Below, in pieces: positions 1-10,790 of a stretch of 64,000 nt of DNA (position 1 is its first letter; every line of letters begins with the position of its first letter). The notes under the pieces were generated by a model. It was not told the DNA's origin. It was given only the letters and a program-made list of their open reading frames with translations, and made no database searches. The stretch comes from Pseudomonas fluorescens (GTDB lineage Bacteria; Pseudomonadota; Gammaproteobacteria; Pseudomonadales; Pseudomonadaceae): contig NZ_LACH01000017.1 in NCBI RefSeq assembly GCF_000968015.1, positions 372,001-436,000 on the forward strand. Direction: 5' to 3'. Both the position numbers and the translations under genes were made by a program.

Positions 1-804
1 GCGCACATCCTCAGTTATCAAGTGGCCGGGCAACCGCCGCTGATCTGGCTCAACGACGAGGCCGTGTTCAAGACGGGCAAGAGCATACGCGCCGGGGTTC
101 CGGTGTGCTGGCCGTGGTTCGGCAATCTGCCGCGCAACCCGCAGAGCGTTCAGGCGATGCGCGTCAGCAACGAAGCGCCGACCGCCCACGGGCTGGTAAG
201 GGCGATGGACTGGGAGCTGGGCGGCATTGAAACCGAGGGCGAAAGCCTGAAGGTGGAGTTTGTTCTGCCATACCCTGAAGGCGGCTTGCCAGGCTGGCCG
301 CATCAAGTGGATTTGAAGCTGAGCATTCGTCTGGATGAGCAACTGCACATCAGCCTGACCAGCCATAACCAGGGCGCTGACAAAGTCACCATCAGCCAGG
401 CGCTGCACAGCTATTTCGCGGTCAGCGATGTACGCGAAGTGCATGTCGAAGGGCTGGATGGCTTGAGTTACATCGAAACCCTGGACGACTGGAAAACCGT
501 CACTCAGACCGGCGATCTGCGTTTTGCCGGTGAGACCGATCGTATCTATCTCAATACCCCGGCGAAGCTGAGCATTGTCGATCCGGCCTGGGAACGGCGC
601 ATCGAGCTGACCAGCAGCGGTTCACGCTCGGCGGTGATCTGGAATCCGTGGATTGAACGCGCTGCGGCGTTCAGTGACATGGCCGACGATGGCTGGCAGC
701 GCATGCTGTGCATTGAAACGGCGAATGTGATGGATGATGTGGTGACGCTGGCGCCGGGTGCGAGCCATACCTTAGGCGTGAGCATCGCCAGCAAATCTCT
801 ATAA
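1..804 (+). CDS. D-hexose-6-phosphate mutarotase (YeaD-like aldose 1-epimerase), 5' end cut off
   Basis: The reading frame is open from base 1 and no start codon lies inside the window, so the N terminus is missing; about 267 codons are visible against roughly 300 for the family. The protein resembles the YeaD branch of aldose 1-epimerases, which interconvert the anomers of glucose-6-phosphate and related sugars in the cytoplasm. Family landmarks are the substrate-pocket stretch GVPVCWPWFG near the start, a central ALHSYFAVSD segment with the expected His, and VIWNPWIERA followed by MLCIETANV near the C terminus. A REPIN follows directly. Family assignment is firm; the exact sugar phosphate cannot be read from sequence. 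Confidence 0.9.
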   Translation, partial: AHILSYQVAGQPPLIWLNDEAVFKTGKSIRAGVPVCWPWFGNLPRNPQSVQAMRVSNEAPTAHGLVRAMDWELGGIETEGESLKVEFVLPYPEGGLPGWPHQVDLKLSIRLDEQLHISLTSHNQGADKVTISQALHSYFAVSDVREVHVEGLDGLSYIETLDDWKTVTQTGDLRFAGETDRIYLNTPAKLSIVDPAWERRIELTSSGSRSAVIWNPWIERAAAFSDMADDGWQRMLCIETANVMDDVVTLAPGASHTLGVSIASKSL

Positions 805-822
805 GCAACACCCCAGAACCAA

Positions 823-912
823 TGTGGGAGCGAGCTTGCTCGCGATGAGGGCATAACATTCAACATCAATGTTGACTGTTACACCGCCATCGCGAGCAAG
901 CTCGCTCCCACA
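823..912. repeat. REPIN (inverted pair of REP elements)
   Basis: Two REP copies face each other around a spacer of about 40 bp; the outer ends are TGTGGGAGCGAGC and its complement. It lies between two convergent genes. The same family recurs throughout the window. Confidence 0.9.
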
Positions 913-940
913 GTTGATCTTTGTCAGCCTGACTGGCGCG

Positions 941-1477
941 TTACAAATCCGATTCCTTCACCACCCGCACCTTCGCCGCATCCAGCGCATACGCTGCGTC
1001 AGCCAGGTCGTTGTTGACCTTCTCTACCTTCAGCGTGCCGGTCACCCACAGCGGTGTATAGATGTCATTCAGCTTCAAACCTTTCGGATAACGCACCAAC
1101 ACCAATTGATTAGGTGGCGGCGGCGGTACGTGAATGCAGGCGCCCGGATACGGCACGAGGAAGAACAATGTGCTGTGGCCCTTGGCGTCGGACTCCAGCG
1201 GCACCGGATAACCACCGATGCGGATGTTCTTGTCGTTCATCGACGGCACGGTTTTGGTCGAATACATCACCGCCGGCAAGCCCTTGCTCTGCTTCATGCC
1301 ACCCTTTTTGGTAAAGGTGCCATTGGCTTCGGGGGAGTTGTGGTCGATTTCGGGCATGGCCTCGAGGGCTTTCTGGTCCGACTTGGGCATCAGTTCGAGC
1401 CAGTCGGTTTCCGGCAGTTCGCCGGCATGGGCGAGGCCCGAGCCCAATAAAAGGAAAGTCAGTAAAAGACGGCGCAT
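941..1477 (-). CDS. DUF3299-type secreted protein
   Basis: The 178-residue protein begins MRRLLLTFLLLGSGLAHA, a clear Sec signal peptide with cleavage expected after AHA, so it should be periplasmic or membrane-anchored. The mature part resembles DUF3299 proteins, including the stretch FFLVPYPGACIHVPPPPPNQ with a single Cys beside a proline run. The function of the family is unknown. A start 42 bases further upstream is possible, but it would bury the signal peptide; neither start has a good ribosome site. Its only close neighbour is the small membrane protein gene upstream on the same strand. Confidence 0.75.
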   Translation of the reverse strand: MRRLLLTFLLLGSGLAHAGELPETDWLELMPKSDQKALEAMPEIDHNSPEANGTFTKKGGMKQSKGLPAVMYSTKTVPSMNDKNIRIGGYPVPLESDAKGHSTLFFLVPYPGACIHVPPPPPNQLVLVRYPKGLKLNDIYTPLWVTGTLKVEKVNNDLADAAYALDAAKVRVVKESDL

Positions 1478-1566
1478 GGAGGTGCTCGGCAAAGGAGAGG
1501 ACAGTGCAACGCCGAGCATTCTAGCCCGCTCTGCGTGCGGCGCAGAGGGGGCTTTGTCGCTTTGGA

Positions 1567-1812
1567 TCAGTTCTTTTTGATCAAACCGTAGATCACCAGC
1601 AACACCACCGCGCCAACCAGCGCACCGATGAAGCCTGCACCTTGACCAGCCTGGTAGATGCCCAGAGCCTGGCCGCCATAAGTGGCCGCCAGCGAACCGC
1701 CGATACCGAGCAGGATGGTCATGATCCAGCCCATGCTGTCATCGCCCGGTTTCAGGAACCGAGCCAGCAAGCCGACGATCAAGCCGATAAAGATGGTTCC
1801 GATAATTCCCAT
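1567..1812 (-). CDS. GlsB/YeaQ/YmgE-family small membrane protein
   Basis: An 81-residue, very hydrophobic protein with three predicted membrane segments. It has the glycine-rich pattern of transglycosylase-associated (GlsB/YeaQ/YmgE) proteins: GLIVGLLARFLKPG near the N terminus, a glycine-rich centre (MTILLGIGGSLAATYGG), and GFIGALVGAVVLLVIYGL at the C terminus. Members are stress-associated inner-membrane proteins of unclear mechanism. An AGAGGG ribosome site precedes the ATG. It lies between purK and the DUF3299 gene on the same strand and is probably a separate unit. Confidence 0.88.
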   Translation of the reverse strand: MGIIGTIFIGLIVGLLARFLKPGDDSMGWIMTILLGIGGSLAATYGGQALGIYQAGQGAGFIGALVGAVVLLVIYGLIKKN

Positions 1813-1880
1813 GACATTTCCCTCTGATTGAATGGCTATGCGAAAGACTAGTCAGACTTTGGCATCCTGCCATGAGAGAA

Positions 1881-1905
1881 CGGCGGTCCCTGAATGGTTC
1901 CGCCG
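1881..1905 (-). terminator. Possible purEK terminator hairpin
   Basis: CGGCGG and CCGCCG can pair around a 13-base loop just after the purK stop codon. The T-run after the stem is poor, so this is a weak call. Confidence 0.35.
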
Positions 1906-1918
1906 CTGTCACATGAAA

Positions 1919-3001
1919 CTATTCGGCGATAAGCGCCTCGACCTTGAGGATCTGCTGCTCTAGCGTGGCCTTGTCGGCGCAGCGCAGGTTGGCGTGACCG
2001 ACCTTGCGACCGACCTTGAACGCCTTGCCATAGTGATGCAGATGGCAATCGGCAATGGCCAGGACTTTCTCGGTCTCCGGCACTTTACCGATGAAGTTCA
2101 GCATCGCGCTCTCGCCGACCTTGGCCGTCGAACCCAACGGCAGACCGGCAACGGCCCTCAGGTGGTTTTCGAACTGGCTGCACTCGGCACCTTCAGTGGT
2201 CCAGTGACCCGAGTTGTGCACACGTGGAGCAATCTCGTTAGCCTTGAGGCCACCGTCGACTTCAAAGAACTCAAACGCCATCACGCCGACATAATTCAGC
2301 TGCTTGAGCACACGGCTGGAATAGTCTTCCGCCAAGGCCTGCAACGGGTGATCGGTGCTGGCCACGGACAGTTTGAGGATGCCGCTGTCGTGGGTATTGT
2401 GAACCAGCGGATAGAACCTGGTTTCGCCATCGCGAGCACGCACGGCGATCAACGAAACTTCACCGGTAAACGGCACGAAACCTTCCAGCAGGCAGGCCAC
2501 GCTGCCCAGTTCGGCGAACGTACCGACCACATCTTCAGGCTTGCGCAGGACCTTCTGGCCCTTGCCGTCGTAACCCAGGGTGCGGGTTTTCAGCACGGCC
2601 GGCAGACCGATCAAAGCCACGGCAGCGTCCAGATCGGCTTGCGATTGAATGTCGGCGAACGCCGGGGTAGGAATCCCCAGGTCCTTGAACATGCTCTTCT
2701 CGAACCAGCGATCACGGGCGATGCGCAGCGCTTCGGCGCTCGGGTAGACCGGGACGAATTGCGACAGGAAGGCCACGGTTTCGGCCGGGACGCTTTCGAA
2801 CTCGAAAGTCACCAGATCGACTTCATCGGCCAGCTGACGCAGGTGATCCTGATCGCCGTAATCGGCCCGCAGGTGTTCGCCCAACGCGGCTGCGCAAGCA
2901 TCCGGCGCGGGGTCCAGGAAAGCGAAGTTCATGCCCAGCGGAGTGCCCGCCAGCGCCAACATGCGACCCAACTGGCCGCCACCGATTACACCGATCTTCA
3001 T
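1919..3001 (-). CDS. purK: 5-(carboxyamino)imidazole ribonucleotide synthase PurK
   Basis: PurK is the ATP-grasp enzyme that carboxylates aminoimidazole ribonucleotide with bicarbonate and ATP in purine synthesis, feeding PurE. The 360-residue protein starts MKIGVIGGGQLGRML, the PurK N-terminal fold, and carries the ATP-grasp segments VLKTRTLGYDGKGQ and APRVHNSGHWT. I use the ATG at 3001, nine bases inside the longest frame, because the family begins with this motif; GAGGTTG lies upstream. The gene follows purE by 11 bases, so the two are one operon. Length is normal. Confidence 0.96.
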   Translation of the reverse strand: MKIGVIGGGQLGRMLALAGTPLGMNFAFLDPAPDACAAALGEHLRADYGDQDHLRQLADEVDLVTFEFESVPAETVAFLSQFVPVYPSAEALRIARDRWFEKSMFKDLGIPTPAFADIQSQADLDAAVALIGLPAVLKTRTLGYDGKGQKVLRKPEDVVGTFAELGSVACLLEGFVPFTGEVSLIAVRARDGETRFYPLVHNTHDSGILKLSVASTDHPLQALAEDYSSRVLKQLNYVGVMAFEFFEVDGGLKANEIAPRVHNSGHWTTEGAECSQFENHLRAVAGLPLGSTAKVGESAMLNFIGKVPETEKVLAIADCHLHHYGKAFKVGRKVGHANLRCADKATLEQQILKVEALIAE

Positions 3002-3012
3002 CGTCAACAACC

Positions 3013-3504
<492 letters not shown>

Positions 3505-3540
3505 CGTCGTGCCTCTTCTCTCTGGGCGCCCGCAGGCGCG

Positions 3541-3576
3541 TCAAAAAACAACAAGCCACGCAAAATGCGTGGCTTG
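3541..3576 (-). terminator. Intrinsic terminator-like hairpin in the purE leader
   Basis: On the minus strand a perfect 10-bp stem, CAAGCCACGC with GCGTGGCTTG around a five-base loop, is followed by TTGTTTTTTGA. This is a textbook Rho-independent terminator, and its T-run ends only 36 bases before the purE ATG. It either ends transcripts coming from the upstream regulator gene or works as an attenuator in the purE leader. Confidence 0.7.
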
Positions 3577-3618
3577 ATTGTACGAATTATGGCCGGACGA
3601 ACCGGCCGAAGGCCGCGC

Positions 3619-3624
3619 AGTATA
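3619..3624 (-). promoter_or_regulatory. Candidate -10 element for purEK
   Basis: TATACT on the minus strand, about 115 bases before purE; the matching -35 region is weak. A start near 3612 would put two mutually exclusive GGCCGG/CCGGCC hairpins and the terminator hairpin in the leader. Confidence 0.4.
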
Positions 3625-3727
3625 CCTCAATGAAGCAGATAAACAGCCCCCATAGCGACCATCTGTCATTCGGGCCAAAGTCCCGGTTTTATTGACTCGA
3701 AGGTCAATCAATTACACCACCAATCCC

Positions 3728-3817
3728 TGTGGGAGCGAGCTTGCTCGCGATGGCGGCCGAACCATCAACATTGATGTCGGATATGACGGCCTCATCGCGA
3801 GCAAGCTCGCTCCCACA
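3728..3817. repeat. REPIN
   Basis: A symmetrical pair of REP elements, same family and spacing as the copy at 823, between the LysR gene and the purE promoter. The remainder of the 329-bp gap between these genes holds only the purE promoter and leader. Confidence 0.9.
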
Positions 3818-3833
3818 GGGTTCTACGTTGTTT

Positions 3834-4751
3834 TCAAGAACCGGTTGTGCCTTGGGCGGCGCCGCCTTCAAGTTTGCGCCACAGCAACCGCACATTCGCC
3901 TTGCGCACCAGCGCGCAGCGGTACAAGCGAATCTCCAGCGGCACATGCCATTGCGGGCCGCCGCAAACCACCAGTTCACCTCGAGCCAGTTCGGCGCGCA
4001 CGCTGAGCCGCGGCACCCAGGCAATGCCCAATCCTTCCAGCGCCATGCTTTTAAGGCTGTCGGCCATGGCCGTCTCGTAGATGGTGGTGAAGCGCAGCGC
4101 ACGCTGGCGCAGCAGCATGTTCACCGAACGCCCAAGAAACGCACCAGCGCTGTAAGCGAGCAGCGGCACACTGCCTTCGCCTTCCAGGTCGAACAGCGGC
4201 TTGCCCTCGGCGTCCGCCGCGCAGACCGGGAGCATTTCGGTGTCGCCAAGGTGTAGCGATGGGAAGATTTCCGGGTCCATCTGCATCGCGGCATCCGGGT
4301 CGTAAAATGCGAGCATCAGATCGCAACCGCCTTCGCGCAGGGCATGCACCGCATCACCGACGTTGGTTGCCACCAGCCGCGTCGCGATGTTCAGGCCTTC
4401 ATTACGCAATTGCGCAATCCAGCGCGGGAAGAACCCCAACGCCAGGGAGTGAGCGGCGGCGACTTGCATCACCTCGCCCTGCCCGCCTTCCAGGTGATGA
4501 AGGTGACGCAACACTTCACCAAGCTGCTCGACCACCGTTCGCGCGGTAACCAGAAACAACTGCCCCGCCGCCGTCAGCTCGATCGGCGTGCGCGAGCGAT
4601 TGACCAGGGTCAGCCCCAGCGCGGCTTCAAGGCTGCGGATCCGCCGACTGAACGCCGGCTGAGTCACGAAGCGGCGTTCGGCAGCCTGGGAGAAGCTGCG
4701 GGTGGCGGCCAGAGCACTAAAGTCCTCCAGCCATTTACTTTCAAGGTTCAT
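3834..4751 (-). CDS. LysR-family regulator, HypT/YjiE-like, next to aspA
   Basis: A 305-residue LysR-type regulator. The N-terminal winged helix contains FSQAAERRFVTQPAFSRRIRSLE, and residues 90-290 form the substrate-binding domain. Overall it resembles E. coli YjiE/HypT, including the NLESKWL opening and a central AAAHSLALGFFP stretch. The start at 4751 follows a good GGGAGGA site; a longer frame adds eight residues with no support. The gene is divergent from aspA, 180 bp away. Regulation of aspA or the neighbouring transporter and asparaginase genes is therefore an inference from position; a hypochlorite response is possible only by similarity. Confidence 0.88.
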   Translation of the reverse strand: MNLESKWLEDFSALAATRSFSQAAERRFVTQPAFSRRIRSLEAALGLTLVNRSRTPIELTAAGQLFLVTARTVVEQLGEVLRHLHHLEGGQGEVMQVAAAHSLALGFFPRWIAQLRNEGLNIATRLVATNVGDAVHALREGGCDLMLAFYDPDAAMQMDPEIFPSLHLGDTEMLPVCAADAEGKPLFDLEGEGSVPLLAYSAGAFLGRSVNMLLRQRALRFTTIYETAMADSLKSMALEGLGIAWVPRLSVRAELARGELVVCGGPQWHVPLEIRLYRCALVRKANVRLLWRKLEGGAAQGTTGS

Positions 4752-4931
4752 CACGTCCTCCCGGACACGCACCAATTTAGGTCACACGCTCGCCGCAGAC
4801 ACGGCGTCACACGCGCATTATGCCGAATGTGCATAGGCTAGTGTTTAACAGCATTGGCCCAAAATTCTCCACAAGCCTAGCATTTGCAGTGTTCCGGCAC
4901 AGCCCGGGTCCATATCGAGATGATTTCTATC

Positions 4932-6356
<1,425 letters not shown>

Positions 6357-6419
6357 ACCGACGCGTTACTTGTAGCACCGCTCACCAGGTCGAGGGACTA
6401 GACACCTCTCGCCTTTTGA

Positions 6420-6454
6420 GGGCTTGGGGATTTATTCCCCAGGCCCTTTTTTTT
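6420..6454 (+). terminator. Intrinsic terminator of aspA
   Basis: GGGCTTGGGGA pairs with TCCCCAGGCCC around TTTAT and is followed by a run of eight T residues. It begins 63 bases after the aspA stop codon. Confidence 0.9.
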
Positions 6455-6480
6455 AACTCTCGGACACCCCAACCGTCTTC

Positions 6481-6568
6481 TGTGGGAGCGAGCTTGCTCG
6501 CGATGAACGATAACGCGGTGTAACAGAAAAACCGCAGCGTCTGCATCGCGAGCAAGCTCGCTCCCACA
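6481..6568. repeat. REPIN
   Basis: Symmetrical REP pair. The 500-bp gap between aspA and the symporter gene holds the aspA terminator, this repeat, and about 290 bp (6569-6856) in which I recognise nothing beyond the presumed promoter of the symporter. Confidence 0.9.
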
Positions 6569-6856
6569 AGAGCCTGACACCAAAAATGTTAGGTGTTTCA
6601 TAGGCTTAGTTTCACCGAATGCACCACAACCGTGCAGACGGACGGCACGCTCATCGGTATAGTGCCGCCCCTCTTCGCGTGAGCGGTCGTCGGTAACGAG
6701 GCCCAAACCCATGCGAAACCCGAACTAATAACAAACCCGCAATATGAAATCGGGACGAACCTTCGCCTCGCCTGTTTTGCCGCGCGCAAAGCGGTGTAAC
6801 GCGATGTTTCTGACCGCCCAGCATTTGCCTACACAAAAAACAGCGAGGAATAATCC

Positions 6857-8308
6857 ATGCTCGAAGTCATTAACGACTTCCTCTCAGGGAAAGTACTGAT
6901 CGTGCTCATTGTCGGGCTCGGTAGCTACTTCACGATCCGCTCGCGTTTCGTTCAATTGCGTCACTTCTTCCACATGTTTGCGGTATTCCGCGACAGTCTC
7001 AAAAGCAGCGCCGGCCAACTCAGTTCGTTTCAGGCCCTGATGCTCAGCCTCGCCGGCCGCGTCGGTGCGGGTAACATCGCCGGTGTCGGTATCGCCGTGA
7101 CCCTGGGTGGTCCGGGTGCTGTGTTCTGGATGTGGGTGACCGCGCTCGTCGGCATGTCCAGCAGCTTCTTCGAATGCTCCCTCGGCCAGCTCTACAAGCG
7201 CTGCGACTCCGACGGCACATACCGTGGCGGCCCGTCCTATTACATCCAGCACGGCCTGCAGAAACGCTGGCTGGGCATGATCATGGCGTTCCTGCTGCTG
7301 ATCACGTTCGGCTTCGCCTTCAACGGTCTGCAATCCCACGCCGTGACCCACTCGCTGAACAACGCTTTCGGCCTCGACACCACCTGGACCGGCCTGGCCC
7401 TGGCGGTATTGTTGGGTCTGGTGTTCATCGGTGGTATCAAGCGCATCGCCAAGGTCGCTGACCTGCTGGTGCCGGTGAAAACCCTGGTGTACATCGGCGT
7501 GACCATTTACGTGATCGTGCTGCAAATCGACCATGTTCCAGCGATGCTGATGACCATCGTCAAAAGCGCCTTCGGTCTGGATCAAGCCTTCGGCGGCCTG
7601 ATCGGCAGCGCCATCGTCATGGGCGTGAAGCGTGGCGTGTTCGCCAACGAAGCAGGCCTGGGCAGTGCGCCAAACGTGGCTGCGGTCGCGTCGGTCGAAC
7701 ACCCGGTGGCACAAGGTGTGGTTCAGGCGTTCAGCGTGTTCCTCGACACCTTCGTGATCTGCACCTGCACCGCGTTGCTGATCCTGCTCTCGGGCTTCTA
7801 CACCCCGGGCTTCGAAGGCGACGGCATTGCCCTGACCCAGAACTCTCTGGCCGCCGTGGTCGGTGACTGGGGCCGGAGTTTCATCTCCGTGGCCCTGTCG
7901 TTGTTCGTGTTCACCTCGATCCTCTACAACTACTATCTGGGCGAGAGCAACCTGCGCTTCCTGATCGGTGAAAACCGCAAGGCGTTGATCGGCTACCGCG
8001 CATTGGTACTGGTGTTGATCTTCTGGGGTGCGATCGAGAACCTGGGCACGGTGTTCGCCTTCGCAGACATCACTATGACCCTGCTGGCGTTCGTGAACCT
8101 GATCGCGCTGTTCCTGCTGTTCAAAGTCGGCATGCGCATCCTGCGTGACTACGATGACCAGCGCGCTGCCGGCATCAAGACGCCCGTGTTCGATTCGAGC
8201 AAATTCCCGGACCTGGACCTGGACTTGAAAGCCTGGCCAGCCAATCCGCCGGCTGCCGCTCCCAAGACCACAGTTGAGCCGCAAGGCGTACCCGCAGCGC
8301 AACGCTGA
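6857..8308 (+). CDS. Alanine/glycine:cation symporter family (AGCS) transporter
   Basis: A 483-residue inner-membrane protein with about ten membrane segments. It matches AGCS symporters, which import amino acids with Na+ or H+: SLAGRVGAGNIAGVGIA near residue 65, GGPGAVFWMWVTALVGM near 85, and VKRGVFANEAGLGSAPNVAA near 255, where the family signature lies. A GAGGAAT site precedes the ATG. The polar C-terminal tail of about 45 residues is alanine/proline-rich. Lying between aspA and an asparaginase, it may carry aspartate, asparagine or alanine; the substrate cannot be decided from sequence. Confidence 0.92.
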   Translation: MLEVINDFLSGKVLIVLIVGLGSYFTIRSRFVQLRHFFHMFAVFRDSLKSSAGQLSSFQALMLSLAGRVGAGNIAGVGIAVTLGGPGAVFWMWVTALVGMSSSFFECSLGQLYKRCDSDGTYRGGPSYYIQHGLQKRWLGMIMAFLLLITFGFAFNGLQSHAVTHSLNNAFGLDTTWTGLALAVLLGLVFIGGIKRIAKVADLLVPVKTLVYIGVTIYVIVLQIDHVPAMLMTIVKSAFGLDQAFGGLIGSAIVMGVKRGVFANEAGLGSAPNVAAVASVEHPVAQGVVQAFSVFLDTFVICTCTALLILLSGFYTPGFEGDGIALTQNSLAAVVGDWGRSFISVALSLFVFTSILYNYYLGESNLRFLIGENRKALIGYRALVLVLIFWGAIENLGTVFAFADITMTLLAFVNLIALFLLFKVGMRILRDYDDQRAAGIKTPVFDSSKFPDLDLDLKAWPANPPAAAPKTTVEPQGVPAAQR

Positions 8309-8332
8309 TCGGTTAAAGTGCGCACAATCCCC

Positions 8333-8422
8333 TGTAGGAGTGAGCCTGCTCGCGATAGCGGTCTATCAGCCAGCATTAATGCTGCCTGACACGCCCTCAT
8401 CGCGAGCAGGCTCACTCCTACA
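8333..8422. repeat. REPIN, variant core
   Basis: REP pair with the variant outer end TGTAGGAGTGAGCCTGCTCG, differing from the common form at several bases that change together on both arms, so pairing is kept. Confidence 0.9.
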
Positions 8423-8453
8423 AGGGGAAGTTCATTGTTCTCGGAGTATCTCC

Positions 8454-9458
8454 ATGAATTCCTCGACCTACCCCGCCGCCCAGCACGTCATGGTGCTCTA
8501 CACCGGCGGCACCATCGGTATGCAAGCCAGTGCTCACGGCCTGGCCCCTGCTTCTGGTTTCGAAGCCCGGATGCGCGAGTATCTGCACGGCCAGCCTGAC
8601 CTTGTCGTGCCGCAGTGGCGCTTTCGCGAGATGTCGCCGCTGATCGACAGCGCCAACATGACCCCTGATTACTGGCAGCAACTGCGTGAAGCGGTGGTCG
8701 ACGCCGTCGATGTCCAGAGTTGCGACAGCGTACTGATCCTGCACGGCACCGACACCCTCGCCTACAGCGCTGCGGCCATGAGCTTTCAGCTGCTCGGCCT
8801 GCATGCCCGCGTGGTGTTCACCGGCTCGATGCTGCCGGCCGGCGTAGCCGACAGCGATGCCTGGGAAAACCTCAGTGGCGCGCTGGTTGCACTGGGTCAC
8901 GGCCTTGCGCCGGGCGTTCATCTGTACTTCCACGGCGAACTGCTGGACCCAACGCGTTGCGCGAAGGTGCGCAGTTTCGGTCGCCATCCATTCAAGCGTC
9001 TTGAGCGTCAGGGTGGTGGTGCGAAGGCGTCTTCAATACCGGCATCGCTGACCTACAACCAGCCCAAGCAATTGGCGAAAGTCGCTGTGTTGCCGTTGTT
9101 CCCCGGTATCGGCGCCGAGATATTGGACGGCCTGCTCGACAGCGGCATTCAGGGCCTGGTGTTGGAGTGCTACGGCAGCGGCACCGGACCGAGCGACAAC
9201 TCAGAGTTCCTCGCCAGCCTGGAACGGGCGCGGGACAAGGGTGTTGTGGTTGTAGCCGTCACCCAATGCCATGAAGGTGGCGTCGAGTTGGATGTTTATG
9301 AGGCCGGTAGTCGGTTACGCGGTGCAGGCGTGCTTTCGGGTGGTGGCATGACCCGTGAAGCCGCGTTCGGCAAGTTGCACGGATTGCTGGGTGCAAATCT
9401 GGATAACGCTGAAGTGCGTCGTCTTGTAGAGCTCGACCTGTGCGGCGAACTCATCTGA
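8454..9458 (+). CDS. ansA: L-asparaginase, type I-like
   Basis: Hydrolyses L-asparagine to aspartate and ammonia. The 334-residue protein has both catalytic Thr motifs, YTGGTIGM near residue 16 and LHGTDTLAY near 95. It aligns best with cytoplasmic type I asparaginases (E. coli AnsA) over its whole length, including PGI near 215 and TQCHEGGVE near 265. There is no signal peptide, so it is probably cytoplasmic. The ATG at 8454 follows CGGAG; the open frame extends further upstream only through the REPIN. With aspA and the symporter it completes a route from asparagine to fumarate. Confidence 0.92.
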   Translation: MNSSTYPAAQHVMVLYTGGTIGMQASAHGLAPASGFEARMREYLHGQPDLVVPQWRFREMSPLIDSANMTPDYWQQLREAVVDAVDVQSCDSVLILHGTDTLAYSAAAMSFQLLGLHARVVFTGSMLPAGVADSDAWENLSGALVALGHGLAPGVHLYFHGELLDPTRCAKVRSFGRHPFKRLERQGGGAKASSIPASLTYNQPKQLAKVAVLPLFPGIGAEILDGLLDSGIQGLVLECYGSGTGPSDNSEFLASLERARDKGVVVVAVTQCHEGGVELDVYEAGSRLRGAGVLSGGGMTREAAFGKLHGLLGANLDNAEVRRLVELDLCGELI

Positions 9459-9473
9459 CACCCTGCAAAACCC

Positions 9474-9563
9474 TGTGGGAGCGAGCTTGCTCGCGATAGC
9501 GGTGGGTCAGGCGACATTAATGCTGGATGATCTGCCGCTATCGCGAGCAAGCTCGCTCCCACA
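9474..9563. repeat. REPIN
   Basis: Symmetrical REP pair of the common type between the asparaginase and AraC-family genes. Confidence 0.9.
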
Positions 9564-9621
9564 GGGGATCATCAGGCATGTAACTTGCTGCCGTTCCAGC
9601 ATCCAATGGCTGGAACACCCC

Positions 9622-10614
9622 ATGCTCCACTCCCACCTCACCACCCTCAACGCTGTCTCTCTGGTGCTCAACACCTTCAAGGACGAGGGCTTGTCCAGCG
9701 AAGCGCTGCTGGCCGGCAGCGGCATCAGCGCGGCGGATCTGAGCCGGGCGGACACGCGCATCACCACCAATCAGGAGATGCAGGTCTGCGCCAACGCCGT
9801 CGCGCTCAAGCGTGACATCGGCCTCGAACTGGGCCGGCGAATGCATGTTTCGTCCTATGGCATGCTCGGGTACGCCTTACTCACCAGCGCCACTTTAGGT
9901 GACGCCTTGCGGCTGGCACTGCACTATCCGGCGCTATTGGGAACACTGTTCGAGTTGAGCCTGGAAGAAGATAACGAGCGCATCTGGCTCACCGCTGGCG
10001 ACTATCGGGAAAACCCTGCGCTGGCGCCATTCAATGTCGAGTTTTGCCTGGTTTCGATGAAGGTCACTTGCGAAGACCTGCTCGGCCAACCGTTGCCGCT
10101 GCTTGGCGCCCGCTTCGAATACCCGGCACCGGACTATCAGGCACGCTACACCGAACGTTTCGATTGCCCCTTGCAGTTCGACGCTGCGTGCAATGCCTTC
10201 GGCTTTGATAAACGCTGGCTCGATCATCCCCTGCCTCTGGCCGATGCAATCACCCATCAAGCCATGGCCGAACGCTGCCGCAAACAGAATACCGAGTTCA
10301 CCGGACGCCAGGCTTGGCTGGGGCGCATCCGCCAACTCCTCGCGGCACAATTGAGCGCGGCGCCGGGCCTGGATGGGCTGGCTGAACAGCTGAACTGCTC
10401 GGCGCGCACATTGCGCCGGCACCTGAAGGACCTGGGATGCAGCTATCAAGAGTTGCTCGATGAACTGCGGTTCGAGCGTGCCAAACACATGCTCTGCGAG
10501 GACGAACTGCCGATCTATCGGATTGCAGAAGCGCTGGGGTTCAGCGAGACCGCTAGTTTCCGCCATGCCTTTGTGCGCTGGAGTGGTGTGGCACCGAGTC
10601 AGTTCCGGCCCTGA
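9622..10614 (+). CDS. AraC-family transcriptional regulator (OruR-like)
   Basis: A 330-residue regulator with an N-terminal arabinose-binding-type domain of the OruR class (residues 15-200) and a C-terminal AraC double helix-turn-helix (about 235-330). The latter includes LNCSARTLRRHLKDLG and IYRIAEALGFSETASFRHAFVRW. The first ATG after the REPIN at 9622 gives the usual length; frames extending upstream pass through the repeat. It is immediately upstream of, and co-oriented with, the acetylpolyamine amidohydrolase and polyamine-binding genes. Control of those genes is an inference, supported by a pair of direct repeats in their promoter region. Confidence 0.88.
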   Translation: MLHSHLTTLNAVSLVLNTFKDEGLSSEALLAGSGISAADLSRADTRITTNQEMQVCANAVALKRDIGLELGRRMHVSSYGMLGYALLTSATLGDALRLALHYPALLGTLFELSLEEDNERIWLTAGDYRENPALAPFNVEFCLVSMKVTCEDLLGQPLPLLGARFEYPAPDYQARYTERFDCPLQFDAACNAFGFDKRWLDHPLPLADAITHQAMAERCRKQNTEFTGRQAWLGRIRQLLAAQLSAAPGLDGLAEQLNCSARTLRRHLKDLGCSYQELLDELRFERAKHMLCEDELPIYRIAEALGFSETASFRHAFVRWSGVAPSQFRP

Positions 10615-10637
10615 ATGAAGTGTTGTCTTAACTATTG

Positions 10638-10728
10638 CTATCGCGAGCAAGCTCGCTCCCACATTTGATCTTCAGCGAACACTGATTTTGTGTCCGACGC
10701 AGAACCACTGTGGGAGCGAGCTTGCTTC
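10638..10728. repeat. Two REP elements in outward arrangement
   Basis: REP copies at 10638-10663 and 10709-10728 are arranged with their TGTGGG ends facing inward, the reverse of a REPIN, separated by about 45 bp. The second copy degenerates after AGCTTGCTT. Confidence 0.8.
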
Positions 10729-10790
10729 GGGCGGCGCTCCGACAATGGCGCCCTCAAGAACTCAATAAGGGGGCGAATTTCGGTCAAAGT

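Noticed and set aside
6884..8302. Minus-strand open frame of 472 codons
   Set aside because: Antisense shadow of the AGCS symporter gene.
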